A stretch of DNA of 64,000 nt, taken from positions 1-64,000 of the forward strand of contig NZ_FOWC01000003.1 of assembly GCF_900115345.1 (NCBI RefSeq). The letters are read 5' to 3'. Within the stretch, counting starts at the first letter, position 1. Each line of letters starts with the position of its first letter. The translations under genes and the position numbers were made by a program. Below are positions 16,434 to 25,258 of the stretch, piece by piece. This DNA comes from Amycolatopsis rubida (lineage in GTDB: Bacteria; Actinomycetota; Actinomycetes; Mycobacteriales; Pseudonocardiaceae). Below the pieces are notes generated by a model, which saw only the letters and a list, made by a program, of their open reading frames with translations, searched no databases and had not been told where the DNA came from.

Positions 16434-17354
16434 ATGCCGCAGGCGGTCAGGTACGGCGAACACGGCGGGATCGAAGTGCTGCAGCTGGCCGAAGTGCCCC
16501 GGCCGGCACCGGAATCCGGGCAGGTGCTCGTGCGGGTCCGGGCCGCGGGGATCAATCCGGGGGAAGCGAAGATCCGGATGGGCGCGCTGGCGGAACGCTG
16601 GCCGTCCGCCTTCCCGTCCGGGCAGGGCAGCGACCTGGCCGGAGTGGTGGTCGAGCTGGGTGCGGAGGTCGAAGAAATCCAGGTGGGGGACGAGGTCGTC
16701 GGCTTCGTGCACACTCGCTCCAGTCACGCCGAGTACGTGCTCGTCCCGGCGGAGCATCTCGTCCCGAAGCCGGGCGGGCTGTCGTGGGAGGTCGCGGGCG
16801 GCTTGTTCGTCGCCGGGACCACCGCCTACGCCGCGGTCCGCGCGGTGTGCCCGCGCGAGGGAGAGACGATCGTCGTGTCCGGGGCTGCTGGCGGGGTCGG
16901 CTCGCTGGCCGTGCAGCTGGCGAAGCTCACCGGCGCGACCGTGATCGGCATTGCCGGCGAAGCGAACCACGAGTGGTTGCGCGAGCACGATGTCGTTCCG
17001 ATCGCATACGGAGAAGGGCTCGAAGAGCGGCTCCGGGAACTGACCGGTGGCGAGGTGCACGCGTTCATCGACACTTATGGCGACGGGTATGTCGAACTCG
17101 GGCTGCGGCTCGGCGTCTATCCCGGCCGCATCGACACGGTGGTCGACTTCGACGCCGCCGAGAAGTACCGGGTGAAGACCGAGGGCAACATGGCCGGGGC
17201 GAGCGCCGAGGTCATGCGCGACCTCGTTGCCTTGGCGGACAAGGGATTGCTCGACGTCGAGGTCGCCGCGACGTACCCGCTGGCCGAGGTCCAGGCCGCC
17301 TACCGCGAGCTGGAACAGGGACACACGCGCGGCAAGATCGTGCTCACTTTCTGA
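16434..17354 (+). CDS. NADP-dependent quinone oxidoreductase-like protein (MDR family)
   Basis: A 306-residue MDR protein. The N-terminal GroES-like domain starts with MPQAVRYGEHGG and contains AAGINPGEAKIR. The Rossmann loop is SGAAGGVGSLAVQ. There are no zinc-binding cysteines. It should be an NADPH-dependent quinone reductase or zeta-crystallin-like enzyme. The ATG at 16434 has a GAGGGAG ribosome-binding site. Its 3' end overlaps that of the convergent TetR gene by 11 bases. Confidence 0.85.
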   Translation: MPQAVRYGEHGGIEVLQLAEVPRPAPESGQVLVRVRAAGINPGEAKIRMGALAERWPSAFPSGQGSDLAGVVVELGAEVEEIQVGDEVVGFVHTRSSHAEYVLVPAEHLVPKPGGLSWEVAGGLFVAGTTAYAAVRAVCPREGETIVVSGAAGGVGSLAVQLAKLTGATVIGIAGEANHEWLREHDVVPIAYGEGLEERLRELTGGEVHAFIDTYGDGYVELGLRLGVYPGRIDTVVDFDAAEKYRVKTEGNMAGASAEVMRDLVALADKGLLDVEVAATYPLAEVQAAYRELEQGHTRGKIVLTF

Positions 17355-18051
17355 CCATCGCCGCCAGCCCGGCCACGAACGCCTCCAGTGCGAATTCGAG
17401 CCGGGCCTGACTGGTGTCCGCGGTGAAGAATTCCCCGGCCTGCAACAGGTTCGGGAACGCGCTCGCGGGCAGCGACCGCATGTAGCCCGCCATCTGCCGC
17501 TCGCGTTCGCTCATTTTCTCCGGGTCGTAATCGCCGAACGTCCAGCCGCTGGCTTCGTAGGCGAAAGCCTTGGTGTACGTGCTCAGCGCGTCGCTGGCGA
17601 ACATCGCCTGCCGCAGATCCAGTCCGCCCGCGCGCAGCAGCTGAAGCATGACCTCGCCCTGCCGCAACGAATTCGGCGTCACCGGAATCGGCGTCTGCCA
17701 CGCGACTTTCGCGATGCCCGGATACGCCACCATTGCCTGGATCTGGTGCCGTACTTGCTCTTTGACCTGTTCGGTCCACCGCCGCGGGTCCGGCTCGGGG
17801 CACGGCACCTCGCTCAGTGCCGCGTCGAGCAGGAGTTCGTCGAGTTCCTCTTTGCTGGCCACGTACGCGTACAGCGACGCGGGCCCGGTCTCCAGCTGCT
17901 GCGCGACCCGGCGCATCGAGACGGCGTCGATGCCCTCGGCGGCGAGGATTTCGAGCGCGGTTTTCACGATCAGTTCCTGCGACAGCATCTGCTTCGCGGC
18001 GCGCCGGCGCGGGCTCGGCGTCCGGCGCCAGGGCGGGGGCGGTGCGGTCAT
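17344..18051 (-). CDS. TetR/AcrR-family repressor
   Basis: A 235-residue regulator. The TetR DNA-binding domain lies at about residues 22-70 (IVKTALEILAAEGIDAVSMRR, VAQQLETGPASLYAYVASKE), after a basic proline-rich tail. The C-terminal ligand domain is of the TetR_C type common in actinobacteria. It is divergent from a SnoaL-like gene, and the 96-base intergenic region contains two matching 13-base palindromes in and after a strong promoter. It therefore probably represses both itself and the operon at 18148. The ligand is unknown. Confidence 0.9.
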   Translation of the reverse strand: MTAPPPPWRRTPSPRRRAAKQMLSQELIVKTALEILAAEGIDAVSMRRVAQQLETGPASLYAYVASKEELDELLLDAALSEVPCPEPDPRRWTEQVKEQVRHQIQAMVAYPGIAKVAWQTPIPVTPNSLRQGEVMLQLLRAGGLDLRQAMFASDALSTYTKAFAYEASGWTFGDYDPEKMSERERQMAGYMRSLPASAFPNLLQAGEFFTADTSQARLEFALEAFVAGLAAMVRK

Positions 18052-18077
18052 CCCCGAAGCCTAGACGACCCCCGCGC

Positions 18078-18132
18078 TTGACGCGAACGCCGTTCGTGAG
18101 TACAACTGGACCTCGTACGCGAACGACGTTCG
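18078..18132 (+). promoter_or_regulatory. Promoter with twin TetR-type operators
   Basis: TTGACG (18078-18083) and TACAAC (18101-18106) are separated by 17 bases and form a near-consensus promoter for the gene at 18148. Two palindromes of the form CGAAC-N3-GTTCG occupy 18084-18096, inside the spacer, and 18120-18132, just after the expected start point. Their centres are 36 bases apart. Confidence 0.75.
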
Positions 18133-18147
18133 TTAAGGAGAGAAACC

Positions 18148-18555
18148 ATGTCGCAGCGCGAAGAAGTCCTGTCCGTCCTTGACCGGCTCGCCGACGCTTG
18201 GAACAGCGGAGACGGCGACGCATACGGCGCCTGCTTCACCGAAGACGCCGATTACGTCACCTTCTTCGGGCTCCGCTCCGAGGGCCGTCAGGCGATCGCG
18301 GACTCGCACCGGGAGCTGTTCCAGGGGCCGCTGAAAGGCTCGAAACTCACCGGCTTCGGCGAACCGCGCGTGCGGTTCCTGCGGGACGACGTCGCGGTCA
18401 TCGTGACCGGCGGCGGCTCGTCGCTGACCGGAGGCGAAGACCCGGCGGCGGAGGGCCGGGAAAGCACGCTGACCTATGTCCTGGTGCGGGGCGACGCGGG
18501 CTGGCGGATCACCGCGTTCCAGAACACGCGGGTGTCGAAGCCGTGGGAAGCATGA
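18148..18555 (+). CDS. SgcJ/EcaC-family SnoaL-like protein
   Basis: A 135-residue protein with a SnoaL/DUF4440 (NTF2-like) cone fold. It begins with VLSVLDRLADAWNSGDGDAY and ACFTEDADYVTFFG, and ends with GDAGWRITAFQNTRV. Members of the SgcJ/EcaC group are small proteins of unclear activity, some in natural-product clusters. AAGGAGA precedes the ATG. It is probably repressed by the divergent TetR protein. It overlaps the next gene by four bases. Confidence 0.85.
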   Translation: MSQREEVLSVLDRLADAWNSGDGDAYGACFTEDADYVTFFGLRSEGRQAIADSHRELFQGPLKGSKLTGFGEPRVRFLRDDVAVIVTGGGSSLTGGEDPAAEGRESTLTYVLVRGDAGWRITAFQNTRVSKPWEA

Positions 18556-18902
18556 GAACGATCGTCGAGGTCTCCGGAGTCGTCTCCGCCGCGCCCGCGG
18601 AGGTGTTCGCGCGGCTGGAAAAGCGGTTGACCGCGGCGGCCTGTTCGATGAAGCTGGAAGTGGACCGCGATCGCCGGTTCCTCGCCGCGCAAGGCGGCTG
18701 GTGGTACCGCGGGGAGTACGAGGTCGCCGCCGGCCCGGCCGGTTCCCTCGTCACCCACCGGATCCGGAATGCGGCGACCGGGCAGTGGTGGGCGGTGCTG
18801 GCGGCGAACCGGCTCTTCCTCGGGTTCCGGGAGCGGGTCAGGGCCGGTTTCCTGACGGCGCTCCCCGGACTCGCGGACGACGGCACTGGGCGGAACGGGT
18901 GA
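18552..18902 (+). CDS. Hypothetical protein, possibly SRPBCC-like (116 aa)
   Basis: The ATG at 18552 overlaps the stop codon of the SnoaL-like gene (ATGA), so the two are translationally coupled. The sequence (MRTIVEVSGVVSAAPAEVF, followed by strand-like segments RRFLAAQGGWWYRGEYEVAAG and LVTHRIRNAA) resembles a START/SRPBCC ligand-binding fold. The family assignment is weak. It presumably shares regulation and function with the upstream gene. Confidence 0.65.
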   Translation: MRTIVEVSGVVSAAPAEVFARLEKRLTAAACSMKLEVDRDRRFLAAQGGWWYRGEYEVAAGPAGSLVTHRIRNAATGQWWAVLAANRLFLGFRERVRAGFLTALPGLADDGTGRNG

Positions 18903-18927
18903 AGGCGCGTACCGTGGAAGCCGCTAC

Positions 18928-18946
18928 TTAGGTAAACCTTACTGAA
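18928..18946 (+). promoter_or_regulatory. DtxR/IdeR-type iron box
   Basis: A 19-base site beginning TTAGGTAAACCTTA agrees with the DtxR/IdeR consensus at 14 of 19 positions by my count. It lies 14 bases before the siderophore-interacting protein gene, so iron repression of that gene is likely. Confidence 0.65.
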
Positions 18947-18959
18947 ACAGGGGTGTTCG

Positions 18960-19778
18960 ATGGCCGAAGGTCCGGCGCGCAAGGGGAGGACCGCGGTGCG
19001 GCTGGAGGTGCTGCGCAAGGAGCACCTCACTCCGCACATGATCCGGATCGTGGCCGGCGGCGAGGGACTTCGCGATTTCCGCCCGAACGAGTTCACCGAC
19101 GCGTACGTGAAGGTGATCTTCAAGGTGGACGGAGTGGAGTATCCGGAGCCGTTCGACCTGAACCGGATCCGCGAGGAACTGCCGCGCGAGCACGCGCCGC
19201 GGATGCGCACGTACACGGTCCGCTCGTACGACGAGGCCGCGGGCGAACTGGTGCTCGACTTCGTGGTGCACGGCGACGAGGGGCTCGCCGGGCCGTGGGC
19301 GCAGCGCGCACAGCCTGGTGACGAGCTGCTGCTGGCCGGTCCGGGCGGGGCGTACGCGCCGCGCCCCGACGCCGGCTGGCACCTGCTGGTGGGCGACGAA
19401 TCGGCGGTGCCCGCCATCGCCGCCGCGCTGGAGGCGCTGCCGCCCGGAGCGCTGGCGCACGTGTTCTTGCTCGTGGCGGACAAGGCGGAGCACCAGCCGC
19501 TCGCGACCAAGGCCGACGCGCAGGTCACGTGGCTGCACCGTTCGGCGTCCGACGATCTGGTGGCGGCGGTGAAGGCGCTGCCGTGGCCGGACGAGAACGT
19601 GCACGCGTTCGTCCATGGCGAGGCCGGTTTCGTGCGGGAGCTGCGGCGGTACCTCTTCGACGAGCGCGGTGTCGCGCGGGACGCGGTGTCGCTGTCCGGA
19701 TACTGGCGCGAAGGCAAGAACGACGAGGCCTGGCGCGAGGAAAAGGCAGCGGAGCGGAACACGGCGAGCCCGGCGTAA
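18960..19778 (+). CDS. Siderophore-interacting protein (FAD-dependent ferric-siderophore reductase)
   Basis: A 272-residue protein of the ViuB/SIP family. The N-terminal FAD-binding barrel contains MRTYTVRSYD (the RxYT flavin motif) and a PGGAYAP stretch. The C-terminal NAD(P)H domain starts near HLLVGDESAVPA. Such enzymes reduce iron in imported siderophores and so release it in the cytoplasm. An iron box lies directly upstream. No siderophore biosynthesis or uptake gene is in the window. Confidence 0.9.
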   Translation: MAEGPARKGRTAVRLEVLRKEHLTPHMIRIVAGGEGLRDFRPNEFTDAYVKVIFKVDGVEYPEPFDLNRIREELPREHAPRMRTYTVRSYDEAAGELVLDFVVHGDEGLAGPWAQRAQPGDELLLAGPGGAYAPRPDAGWHLLVGDESAVPAIAAALEALPPGALAHVFLLVADKAEHQPLATKADAQVTWLHRSASDDLVAAVKALPWPDENVHAFVHGEAGFVRELRRYLFDERGVARDAVSLSGYWREGKNDEAWREEKAAERNTASPA

Positions 19779-19788
19779 GGTCGCCGCC

Positions 19789-21021
19789 ATGGCGACCGAG
19801 GTGAAGGTGGAGGCCGATCCGGCCGACGCGGGTTTCGACGGGGCACGGCTGCGGCGGATCGACCGGCATTTCGCCCGGTACGTCGACGACGGTTTGCTGC
19901 CGGGCTACCTCGCGGTGGTGAGCAGGCACGGCCGGATCGTGCACGTCGCGTCGCACGGCGCGCGGGACGTCGAGGCAGGCGCCCCGGTCGAGACCGGCAC
20001 GATCTGGCGGATCTTCTCGATGACGAAGCCGGTCACCTCGGTGGCGGCGATGACGTTCGTCGAGGAGGGCCTGATCGACCTCACCGACCCGATTTCCCGG
20101 TGGCTGCCGGAATTCGCCGAGCCGAGGGTGTACGCGAAAGGTTCGGCGCTGGCTCCGGTCACCGAGCCGGCGACCGAACCGATCCGGCTGTGGCACCTGC
20201 TTTCGCACACCGCGGGTCTCACCTACGGCTTCCACCACACGCACCCGGTCGACGCGCTCTACCGCGCGGGCGGGTACGAATGGGGCACGCCGCCGGGGCT
20301 GGACCTGGCGGAATGCACCAGGGCGTGGGCCCGGTTCCCGCTCGTGTTCCAGCCGGGCGCCGAGTGGAACTACTCGGTGGCCAGCGACGTCCTCGGCCGG
20401 TTGGTCGAGGTGCTCGCGGGGAAGCCGCTCGACGAGGTGTTCGCCGAGCGGATCTTCGGCCCGCTGGGCATGACCGACACCGGTTTCTGGACCTCGGACA
20501 CCGACCGGCTGGCGGCGTTGTACCTGTCCGCGCCGGGGACGAAGAAACTGGTCCGCAACGACGCCTTCGGCGCAGTGGGCACGTCGCGCCCGGCGTGCCT
20601 TTCGGGCGGCGGCGGCCTGGTCTCGACGGCGGCGGACTACCACCGGTTCACGCAGATGCTGTTGCGCCGCGGCGAACTCGACGGCGTGCGGGTGCTGAGC
20701 CCGCGCACGGTGGACCTGATGACGGCCAATCACCTGCCGGGGCATGTGGACCTGGAGTCCTACGGCCGCCCGCTGTTCGCGGAAATGCCTTTCGACGGGT
20801 ACGGCTTCGGGCTGGGCTTCTCGGTCCTGATCGACTCGGTGAAGGCGAAAACGCTGGCCACGCCTGGCGAGTACGCGTGGGGCGGGGCCGCGTCGACGGC
20901 TTTCTGGGTGGATCCGGACGAGGACCTGACGGTGGCGTTCTACACGCAGCTGCTGCCGTCGTCGACTCATCCGATCCGGCAGCAGCTGCGGCAGCTGGTG
21001 TACCAGGCGATGCTGGACTGA
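19789..21021 (+). CDS. Serine hydrolase of the beta-lactamase class C/EstB family
   Basis: A 410-residue protein starting at ATG 19789. The SxxK motif is SMTK (Ser77, Lys80) and the second catalytic motif is probably Tyr in WNYSVASDV. HLLSHTAGLTYG and GLGFSVLID blocks are typical of EstB-like esterases rather than true beta-lactamases. There is no signal peptide, so it is likely a cytoplasmic esterase. It follows the siderophore gene by 10 bases and may be co-transcribed. Confidence 0.85.
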   Translation: MATEVKVEADPADAGFDGARLRRIDRHFARYVDDGLLPGYLAVVSRHGRIVHVASHGARDVEAGAPVETGTIWRIFSMTKPVTSVAAMTFVEEGLIDLTDPISRWLPEFAEPRVYAKGSALAPVTEPATEPIRLWHLLSHTAGLTYGFHHTHPVDALYRAGGYEWGTPPGLDLAECTRAWARFPLVFQPGAEWNYSVASDVLGRLVEVLAGKPLDEVFAERIFGPLGMTDTGFWTSDTDRLAALYLSAPGTKKLVRNDAFGAVGTSRPACLSGGGGLVSTAADYHRFTQMLLRRGELDGVRVLSPRTVDLMTANHLPGHVDLESYGRPLFAEMPFDGYGFGLGFSVLIDSVKAKTLATPGEYAWGGAASTAFWVDPDEDLTVAFYTQLLPSSTHPIRQQLRQLVYQAMLD

Positions 21022-21888
21022 TCCTTAAAGCGCGGCCACGATGCCGTTCCCGGCTGGCGATTGTCCGTTGCCAGCCGGGTTTCCGTCTTTGCTTCATCGA
21101 AAATCCCCAGGTACTTCCTTGTCCGGTTGAACCACAGCCGCGCGATCGGCTTCCGGTTGTTGTCGTCCAGCAGGATGCTGAAGCAGCTCTTGTTGTCCCT
21201 GGCCACGACTCGCGCCGGAGCGACCTCTCCGCACACGATCGCCCGGACGCCCTCTTCTTCGACGGCGGCCGAAGCCCCGGCAGCAGGGGCTGGCTCCGCT
21301 TCCGAGGCGGCGCCGCTCGTGATGCTGATGGAGGCGTCCGGCCCGCCCCAAGCGTTCTTGAGCCGGTCGTTCAGGAACTGGCGGGCCGCCTTCTCGGCCA
21401 AACTGGTCGCGGACTCGCCGGGTGAAAGAGCCCTCGTATAGCCGCGTGGTGAGAAAACGGGCCCATTCGTCTTCGGGCTGCTTGAATTGAGCCGCCAGGA
21501 TGCGCTTGAGCTGGCCTGCGGTGCTGATCACCGATTCGAGGTTGAAGGACTCTTTGGTCAGCTTCGCCAGTTCGGGCAGCAGCGTCTCGCCGATGCCGGC
21601 GAAGTCGAGCACCAGGAACGGCTTCGCGTCCATCCGGTTGGGTGCGTCCAGATCGGTGTAGACCTCGCCGTTCGTCAGGATCGCGTAGTCGGTCTTCTCG
21701 CCCTTTTTGATCCCGACGTCCGCGGTGAACTCCGGGATCACCTCGGCCGGGTTGAACACGTCGTAGCCAAGGACCGCGCTGATGAACGGCATCACGAAGG
21801 CGTTCTTGGTCGCCTCCTCCGTTTCGATGCTGTCCTTGTCCCCAGCCGTCTCGGCAGCGCTGTTGCCGAAGTAGTGAAACTGATTTTT
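20967..21888 (-). pseudogene. Decayed gene of the HsdR N-terminal/type I restriction-like endonuclease family
   Basis: Three separated pieces of one protein are visible on the minus strand. The 5' piece (ETEEATKNAFVMPFISAVLG, then NPAEVIPEFTADVGIKKGEK) has no start codon and is closed upstream by TAA at 21889-21891. Between DYAI and LTNGEVYTDLDAPN about 30-40 residues of the family are missing. Near 21400 the frame shifts from RRVRDQF into AEKAARQFLNDRLKNA, and the last piece (LLDDNNRKPIARLWFN) runs out of homology after FDEAKTETRL. Family members carry an N-terminal PD-(D/E)xK nuclease-like region. The gene is certainly not functional. The region upstream is unusually AT-rich for this genome. 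Confidence 0.8.
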
Positions 21889-21971
21889 TTAGGGCAACAG
21901 GTCAGGTTGGTTCCGAGGCAGTTAATTCCCGTCCTTCTGCTGTATCTCGTCGATGGCGGGAACTGGCGAAG

Positions 21972-22970
21972 TCAGGCGGTCAGCTTAGGAATCACCTGCG
22001 CCCCGTACGCGGCCATCGTGTCCTCCCGCTCGTCGTGCATCAGATACAGCGCGAACTGGTCCACCCCCAGTTCCGCCAGTTCCTCCAGTCGCGCGATGTG
22101 CGCCGAGGCCGGGCCGAGCAGGCAGAACCGGTCGACGATCTCGTCCGGCACGAACGCGGTCGACGGGTTCCCGGCGCGGCCGTGGTGGGAGTAGTCGTAG
22201 CCTTCGCGCTCGCGGATGTAGTCGGTCAGTTCGTGCGGCACCGGGCCGGACGAGCCGTACCGGGCCACCAGGTCGGCGACGTGATTGCCGACCATTCCGC
22301 CGAACCAGCGGAGCTGTTCCCGTTGGTGCGCCAGGTCTTCGCCGACGTACGCCGGGGCCGCGACGCAGATCGTGATCCCGCCTGGATCGCGGCCCGCGGC
22401 GCGGGCGGCGTCCCGGACCGCGCCGATCGTCCAGCGGGCGATGGCCGGGTCGGCGCACTGCAGGATGAAGCCGTCCGCGTGTTCGCCGACGGTCTGCAAC
22501 GCCTTCGGGCCGTACCCGGCCATCCACATCTCCAGCCGGCCGCCGCGGATCCACGGGATGCGGACCGCGGTGTCGTTCATCGTGACCTCGCGGCCTTCGG
22601 CGAGATCCTTCACCACGCGCATGCATTCGCGCACCGTGGCCAAAGTGGACGGCGGACGGCCCACCACCCGGTGCGCGGAGTCGCCGCGGCCGATTCCGCA
22701 CACCGTGCGGTTGCCGAACATGTCGTTGAGCGTCGCGAAGGTCGACGCCATCACCGACCAGTCCCGCGTGCCCGGGCTGGTCACCATCGGGCCCACGACC
22801 AGCGCGGACGTCGCTTCGAGGATCCGCGAGTAGATCACGAACGGTTCCTGCCACAGCACGCACGAGTCGAACGTCCAGCCGTACCGGAACCCGGCGTCCT
22901 CGGCGGCCTTCATCATCCGCACGACCTCCGCCGCGGGCGGGTCGGTCTGCAGCACGATCCCGAAATCCAT
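21972..22970 (-). CDS. LLM-class F420-dependent oxidoreductase (TIGR03842-like)
   Basis: A 332-residue luciferase-like TIM-barrel protein. Recognisable blocks are MDFGIVLQTDPPAAEVVRMM, a GPMVTSPGTRDW core strand and the GIGRGDSAHRVVG loop. This subgroup is often encoded beside hydantoinase/dihydropyrimidinase genes, as here. It should use F420 (or flavin) for a redox step on a heterocycle, but the reaction is not known. It follows the dihydropyrimidinase gene by 63 bases and is the last gene of that operon. Confidence 0.85.
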   Translation of the reverse strand: MDFGIVLQTDPPAAEVVRMMKAAEDAGFRYGWTFDSCVLWQEPFVIYSRILEATSALVVGPMVTSPGTRDWSVMASTFATLNDMFGNRTVCGIGRGDSAHRVVGRPPSTLATVRECMRVVKDLAEGREVTMNDTAVRIPWIRGGRLEMWMAGYGPKALQTVGEHADGFILQCADPAIARWTIGAVRDAARAAGRDPGGITICVAAPAYVGEDLAHQREQLRWFGGMVGNHVADLVARYGSSGPVPHELTDYIREREGYDYSHHGRAGNPSTAFVPDEIVDRFCLLGPASAHIARLEELAELGVDQFALYLMHDEREDTMAAYGAQVIPKLTA

Positions 22971-23033
22971 CCGGCCTTCTTCCCCTCCGCCGCCCTCAAC
23001 CGAGCGGCTTCGCCGCGCTGTGTTCTTTCCGGC

Positions 23034-24416
23034 TCAATTCAGATACTGATTGAGTTCGCGAGACAGGAACTTTCCGTGCCCGGGACTGCCGTGGAATCCG
23101 TCCGGCGACACCACGACGCGACCCCGCGACAGAACGGTGTGGACCTTCCCGGTGAGCGAAAACCCTTCGTACGCCGAGTAGTCCACGTTCATGTGGTGCG
23201 TTTCCGCGGAAAGCGTCTGCCGCGCCGAAGGGTCGTACACCACGATGTCCGCGTCCGAGCCCGCCGCGATCACGCCCTTGCGCGGGTACAGCCCGAACAT
23301 CCGCGCGGGCGTCGCCGAGCACGTCTCGACCCAGCGGCCCAGTGAGATCTCGCCCGCGACCACACCCTGGTGCAGCAGTTCCATCCGGTGTTCGACGCCC
23401 GGTATCCCGTTCGGGATCGCCCGGAAGTCGCCGCGCCCGAGTTCTTTCTGGTCCTTGAAACAGAACGGGCAATGGTCGGTGGACACCACGGACAGGTCGT
23501 TCGTGCGCAGCCCGCGCCACAGGTCCGCCTGGTGCGATTTCTCCCGCAGCGGCGGCGAAGCCACGAACTTGGCGCCCTCGAAATCAGGTTTCGCCAGGTC
23601 CTCAATGGACAAATACAGATACTGCGGGCAGGTCTCGGCGAAGACGTTCTGCCCGTTGTCCCGCGCCTCGGCGACCGCGGCGAGCGCCGGTGCGGCCGAC
23701 AAATGCACGATGTACAACGGGGATCCGGTCACCTGGGCGAGCCGGATCGCCCGCGAGGTCGCCTCGCCTTCCAGTTCGGGCGGCCGGGTCAGGCCGTGCT
23801 GCACCGGGTCGGTGCGCCCGGCGGCGACCGCCTGCGCGGCCAGTTCGTCGATCGCGATGCCGTTTTCCGCGTGCATCATGATCGTCGCGCCGATCTCGCG
23901 CGCCTGCTGCATGGCGCGCAGGATTTCCCCGTCGGTGGAATAGAAAACGCCGGGGTAGGCCATGAACATCTTGAAACTGCCGACCCCGCCGTCGACGCAC
24001 GCCCGCATTTCCTTGAGCGAGGAATCGTTGACGTCCGACACGATCATGTGGAAGCCGTAGTCGATCGCGCAGCTGCCGTCCGCTTTGGCCTGCCACTTGT
24101 CCAGTGTGGACAGCAGAGAGGTTCCCTTGGCCTGCACGGCGAAGTCGATGATCGTCGTCGTGCCGCCCCACGCGGCGGCGATGGTGCCGGTCTCGAAGGA
24201 ATCGACCGAATGCGTGCCGCCGAAGGGCATTTCCATGTGCGTGTGCGCGTCGATTCCGCCGGGCAGCACGTACTTGCCGGTCGCGTCGATCGTTTCGTCG
24301 CCGGTCAGCGTGCCGGGCGCGCCTACCGCCGCGATGGTTTCGCCGTCCACCAGCACGTCGGCGGTGATCGCGCCGGACGGCGAAACGACTTGCCCGCCTT
24401 GAATGAGGGTGGTCAT
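23034..24416 (-). CDS. hydA: Dihydropyrimidinase/D-hydantoinase
   Basis: A 460-residue amidohydrolase. The binuclear zinc ligands are His58 and His60 (DAHTHMEMPF), the carboxylated lysine Lys149 (GSFKMFMAYPG), His182 (MMHAENG), His238 (YIVHLSA) and Asp314 (STDHCPF). It opens the ring of dihydrouracil, dihydrothymine or 5-substituted hydantoins to N-carbamoyl products. Its ATG overlaps the stop codon of the amidohydrolase gene upstream by one base. Dihydropyrimidine and hydantoin activity cannot be told apart from sequence. Confidence 0.93.
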   Translation of the reverse strand: MTTLIQGGQVVSPSGAITADVLVDGETIAAVGAPGTLTGDETIDATGKYVLPGGIDAHTHMEMPFGGTHSVDSFETGTIAAAWGGTTTIIDFAVQAKGTSLLSTLDKWQAKADGSCAIDYGFHMIVSDVNDSSLKEMRACVDGGVGSFKMFMAYPGVFYSTDGEILRAMQQAREIGATIMMHAENGIAIDELAAQAVAAGRTDPVQHGLTRPPELEGEATSRAIRLAQVTGSPLYIVHLSAAPALAAVAEARDNGQNVFAETCPQYLYLSIEDLAKPDFEGAKFVASPPLREKSHQADLWRGLRTNDLSVVSTDHCPFCFKDQKELGRGDFRAIPNGIPGVEHRMELLHQGVVAGEISLGRWVETCSATPARMFGLYPRKGVIAAGSDADIVVYDPSARQTLSAETHHMNVDYSAYEGFSLTGKVHTVLSRGRVVVSPDGFHGSPGHGKFLSRELNQYLN

Positions 24417-25258
24417 CAGGCCTCCGCGAGCGGGCCGTAGCTGTCCGGGCGGCGGTCGCGATAGAACTGCCACAGGTCGCGGACCTCGGCGAGCCTGCCC
24501 ATGTCGAGGTCGCGGACCACGATCTCCTCCTCGGTGTCCGACGCCGCCTCGCCGACGAGCTGGCCGCGTGGGTCCACAAAGTACGATTGACCGTAGAAGT
24601 CGTTGTCGCCCAGTGGCTCCACGCCGACCCGGTTGATCGTGCCCACGTAGTACTCGTTCGCCACCGCGGCCGCGGGCTGCTCCAGCCGCCACAGGTATTC
24701 CGACAGTCCGCGGCTCGTCGCCGACGGGTTGAACACGATCTGCGCCCCGGCCAGCCCGAGCGCGCGCCAGCCTTCGGGGAAGTGCCGTTCGTAGCAGATG
24801 TACACGCCGATCCGGCCGACCGCGGTGTCGAAGACCGGATAACCGAGATTGCCCGGCTTGAAGTAGAACTTCTCCCAGAAGCCCTTCACCTGCGGAATGT
24901 GGTTCTTGCGGTGCATTCCGAGGTATGTCCCGTCGGCGTCGATCACCGCCGCGGTGTTGTAGTAGACGCCCGGCTGTTCCTGTTCGTACATCGGCACCAC
25001 GAGCACCACGCCGTGCCGTTCGGCGACCTCCTGCATGAGCTTCGTGGTGGGGCCGTCCGGGATCGCCTCGGTGTAGGAATAGAAATCCGCGTCCTGCACC
25101 TGGCAGAAATACGGGCCGTAGAACAGTTCCTGAAGGCACACCACCTGCGCGCCTTGCGAAGCCGCCTTGCCGATGGCGTCGACCGCGTTCGCGATCATCG
25201 ACTCCTTGTCACCCGTCCACCGCTGCTGGATCAAGCCGGCTCGGACCGTGTCAGACAC
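24416..25258 (-). CDS. Carbon-nitrogen hydrolase (beta-ureidopropionase / N-carbamoyl amino-acid hydrolase)
   Basis: A 280-residue nitrilase-superfamily enzyme. The catalytic triad is Glu44 (LQELFYGPYF), Lys118 (MHRKNHIPQ) and Cys155 (YICYERHFPEGW). It should hydrolyse the N-carbamoyl beta-amino acid made by the neighbouring dihydropyrimidinase, giving a beta-amino acid, ammonia and carbon dioxide. It overlaps the transporter gene upstream by eight bases. Confidence 0.92.
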   Translation of the reverse strand: MSDTVRAGLIQQRWTGDKESMIANAVDAIGKAASQGAQVVCLQELFYGPYFCQVQDADFYSYTEAIPDGPTTKLMQEVAERHGVVLVVPMYEQEQPGVYYNTAAVIDADGTYLGMHRKNHIPQVKGFWEKFYFKPGNLGYPVFDTAVGRIGVYICYERHFPEGWRALGLAGAQIVFNPSATSRGLSEYLWRLEQPAAAVANEYYVGTINRVGVEPLGDNDFYGQSYFVDPRGQLVGEAASDTEEEIVVRDLDMGRLAEVRDLWQFYRDRRPDSYGPLAEA

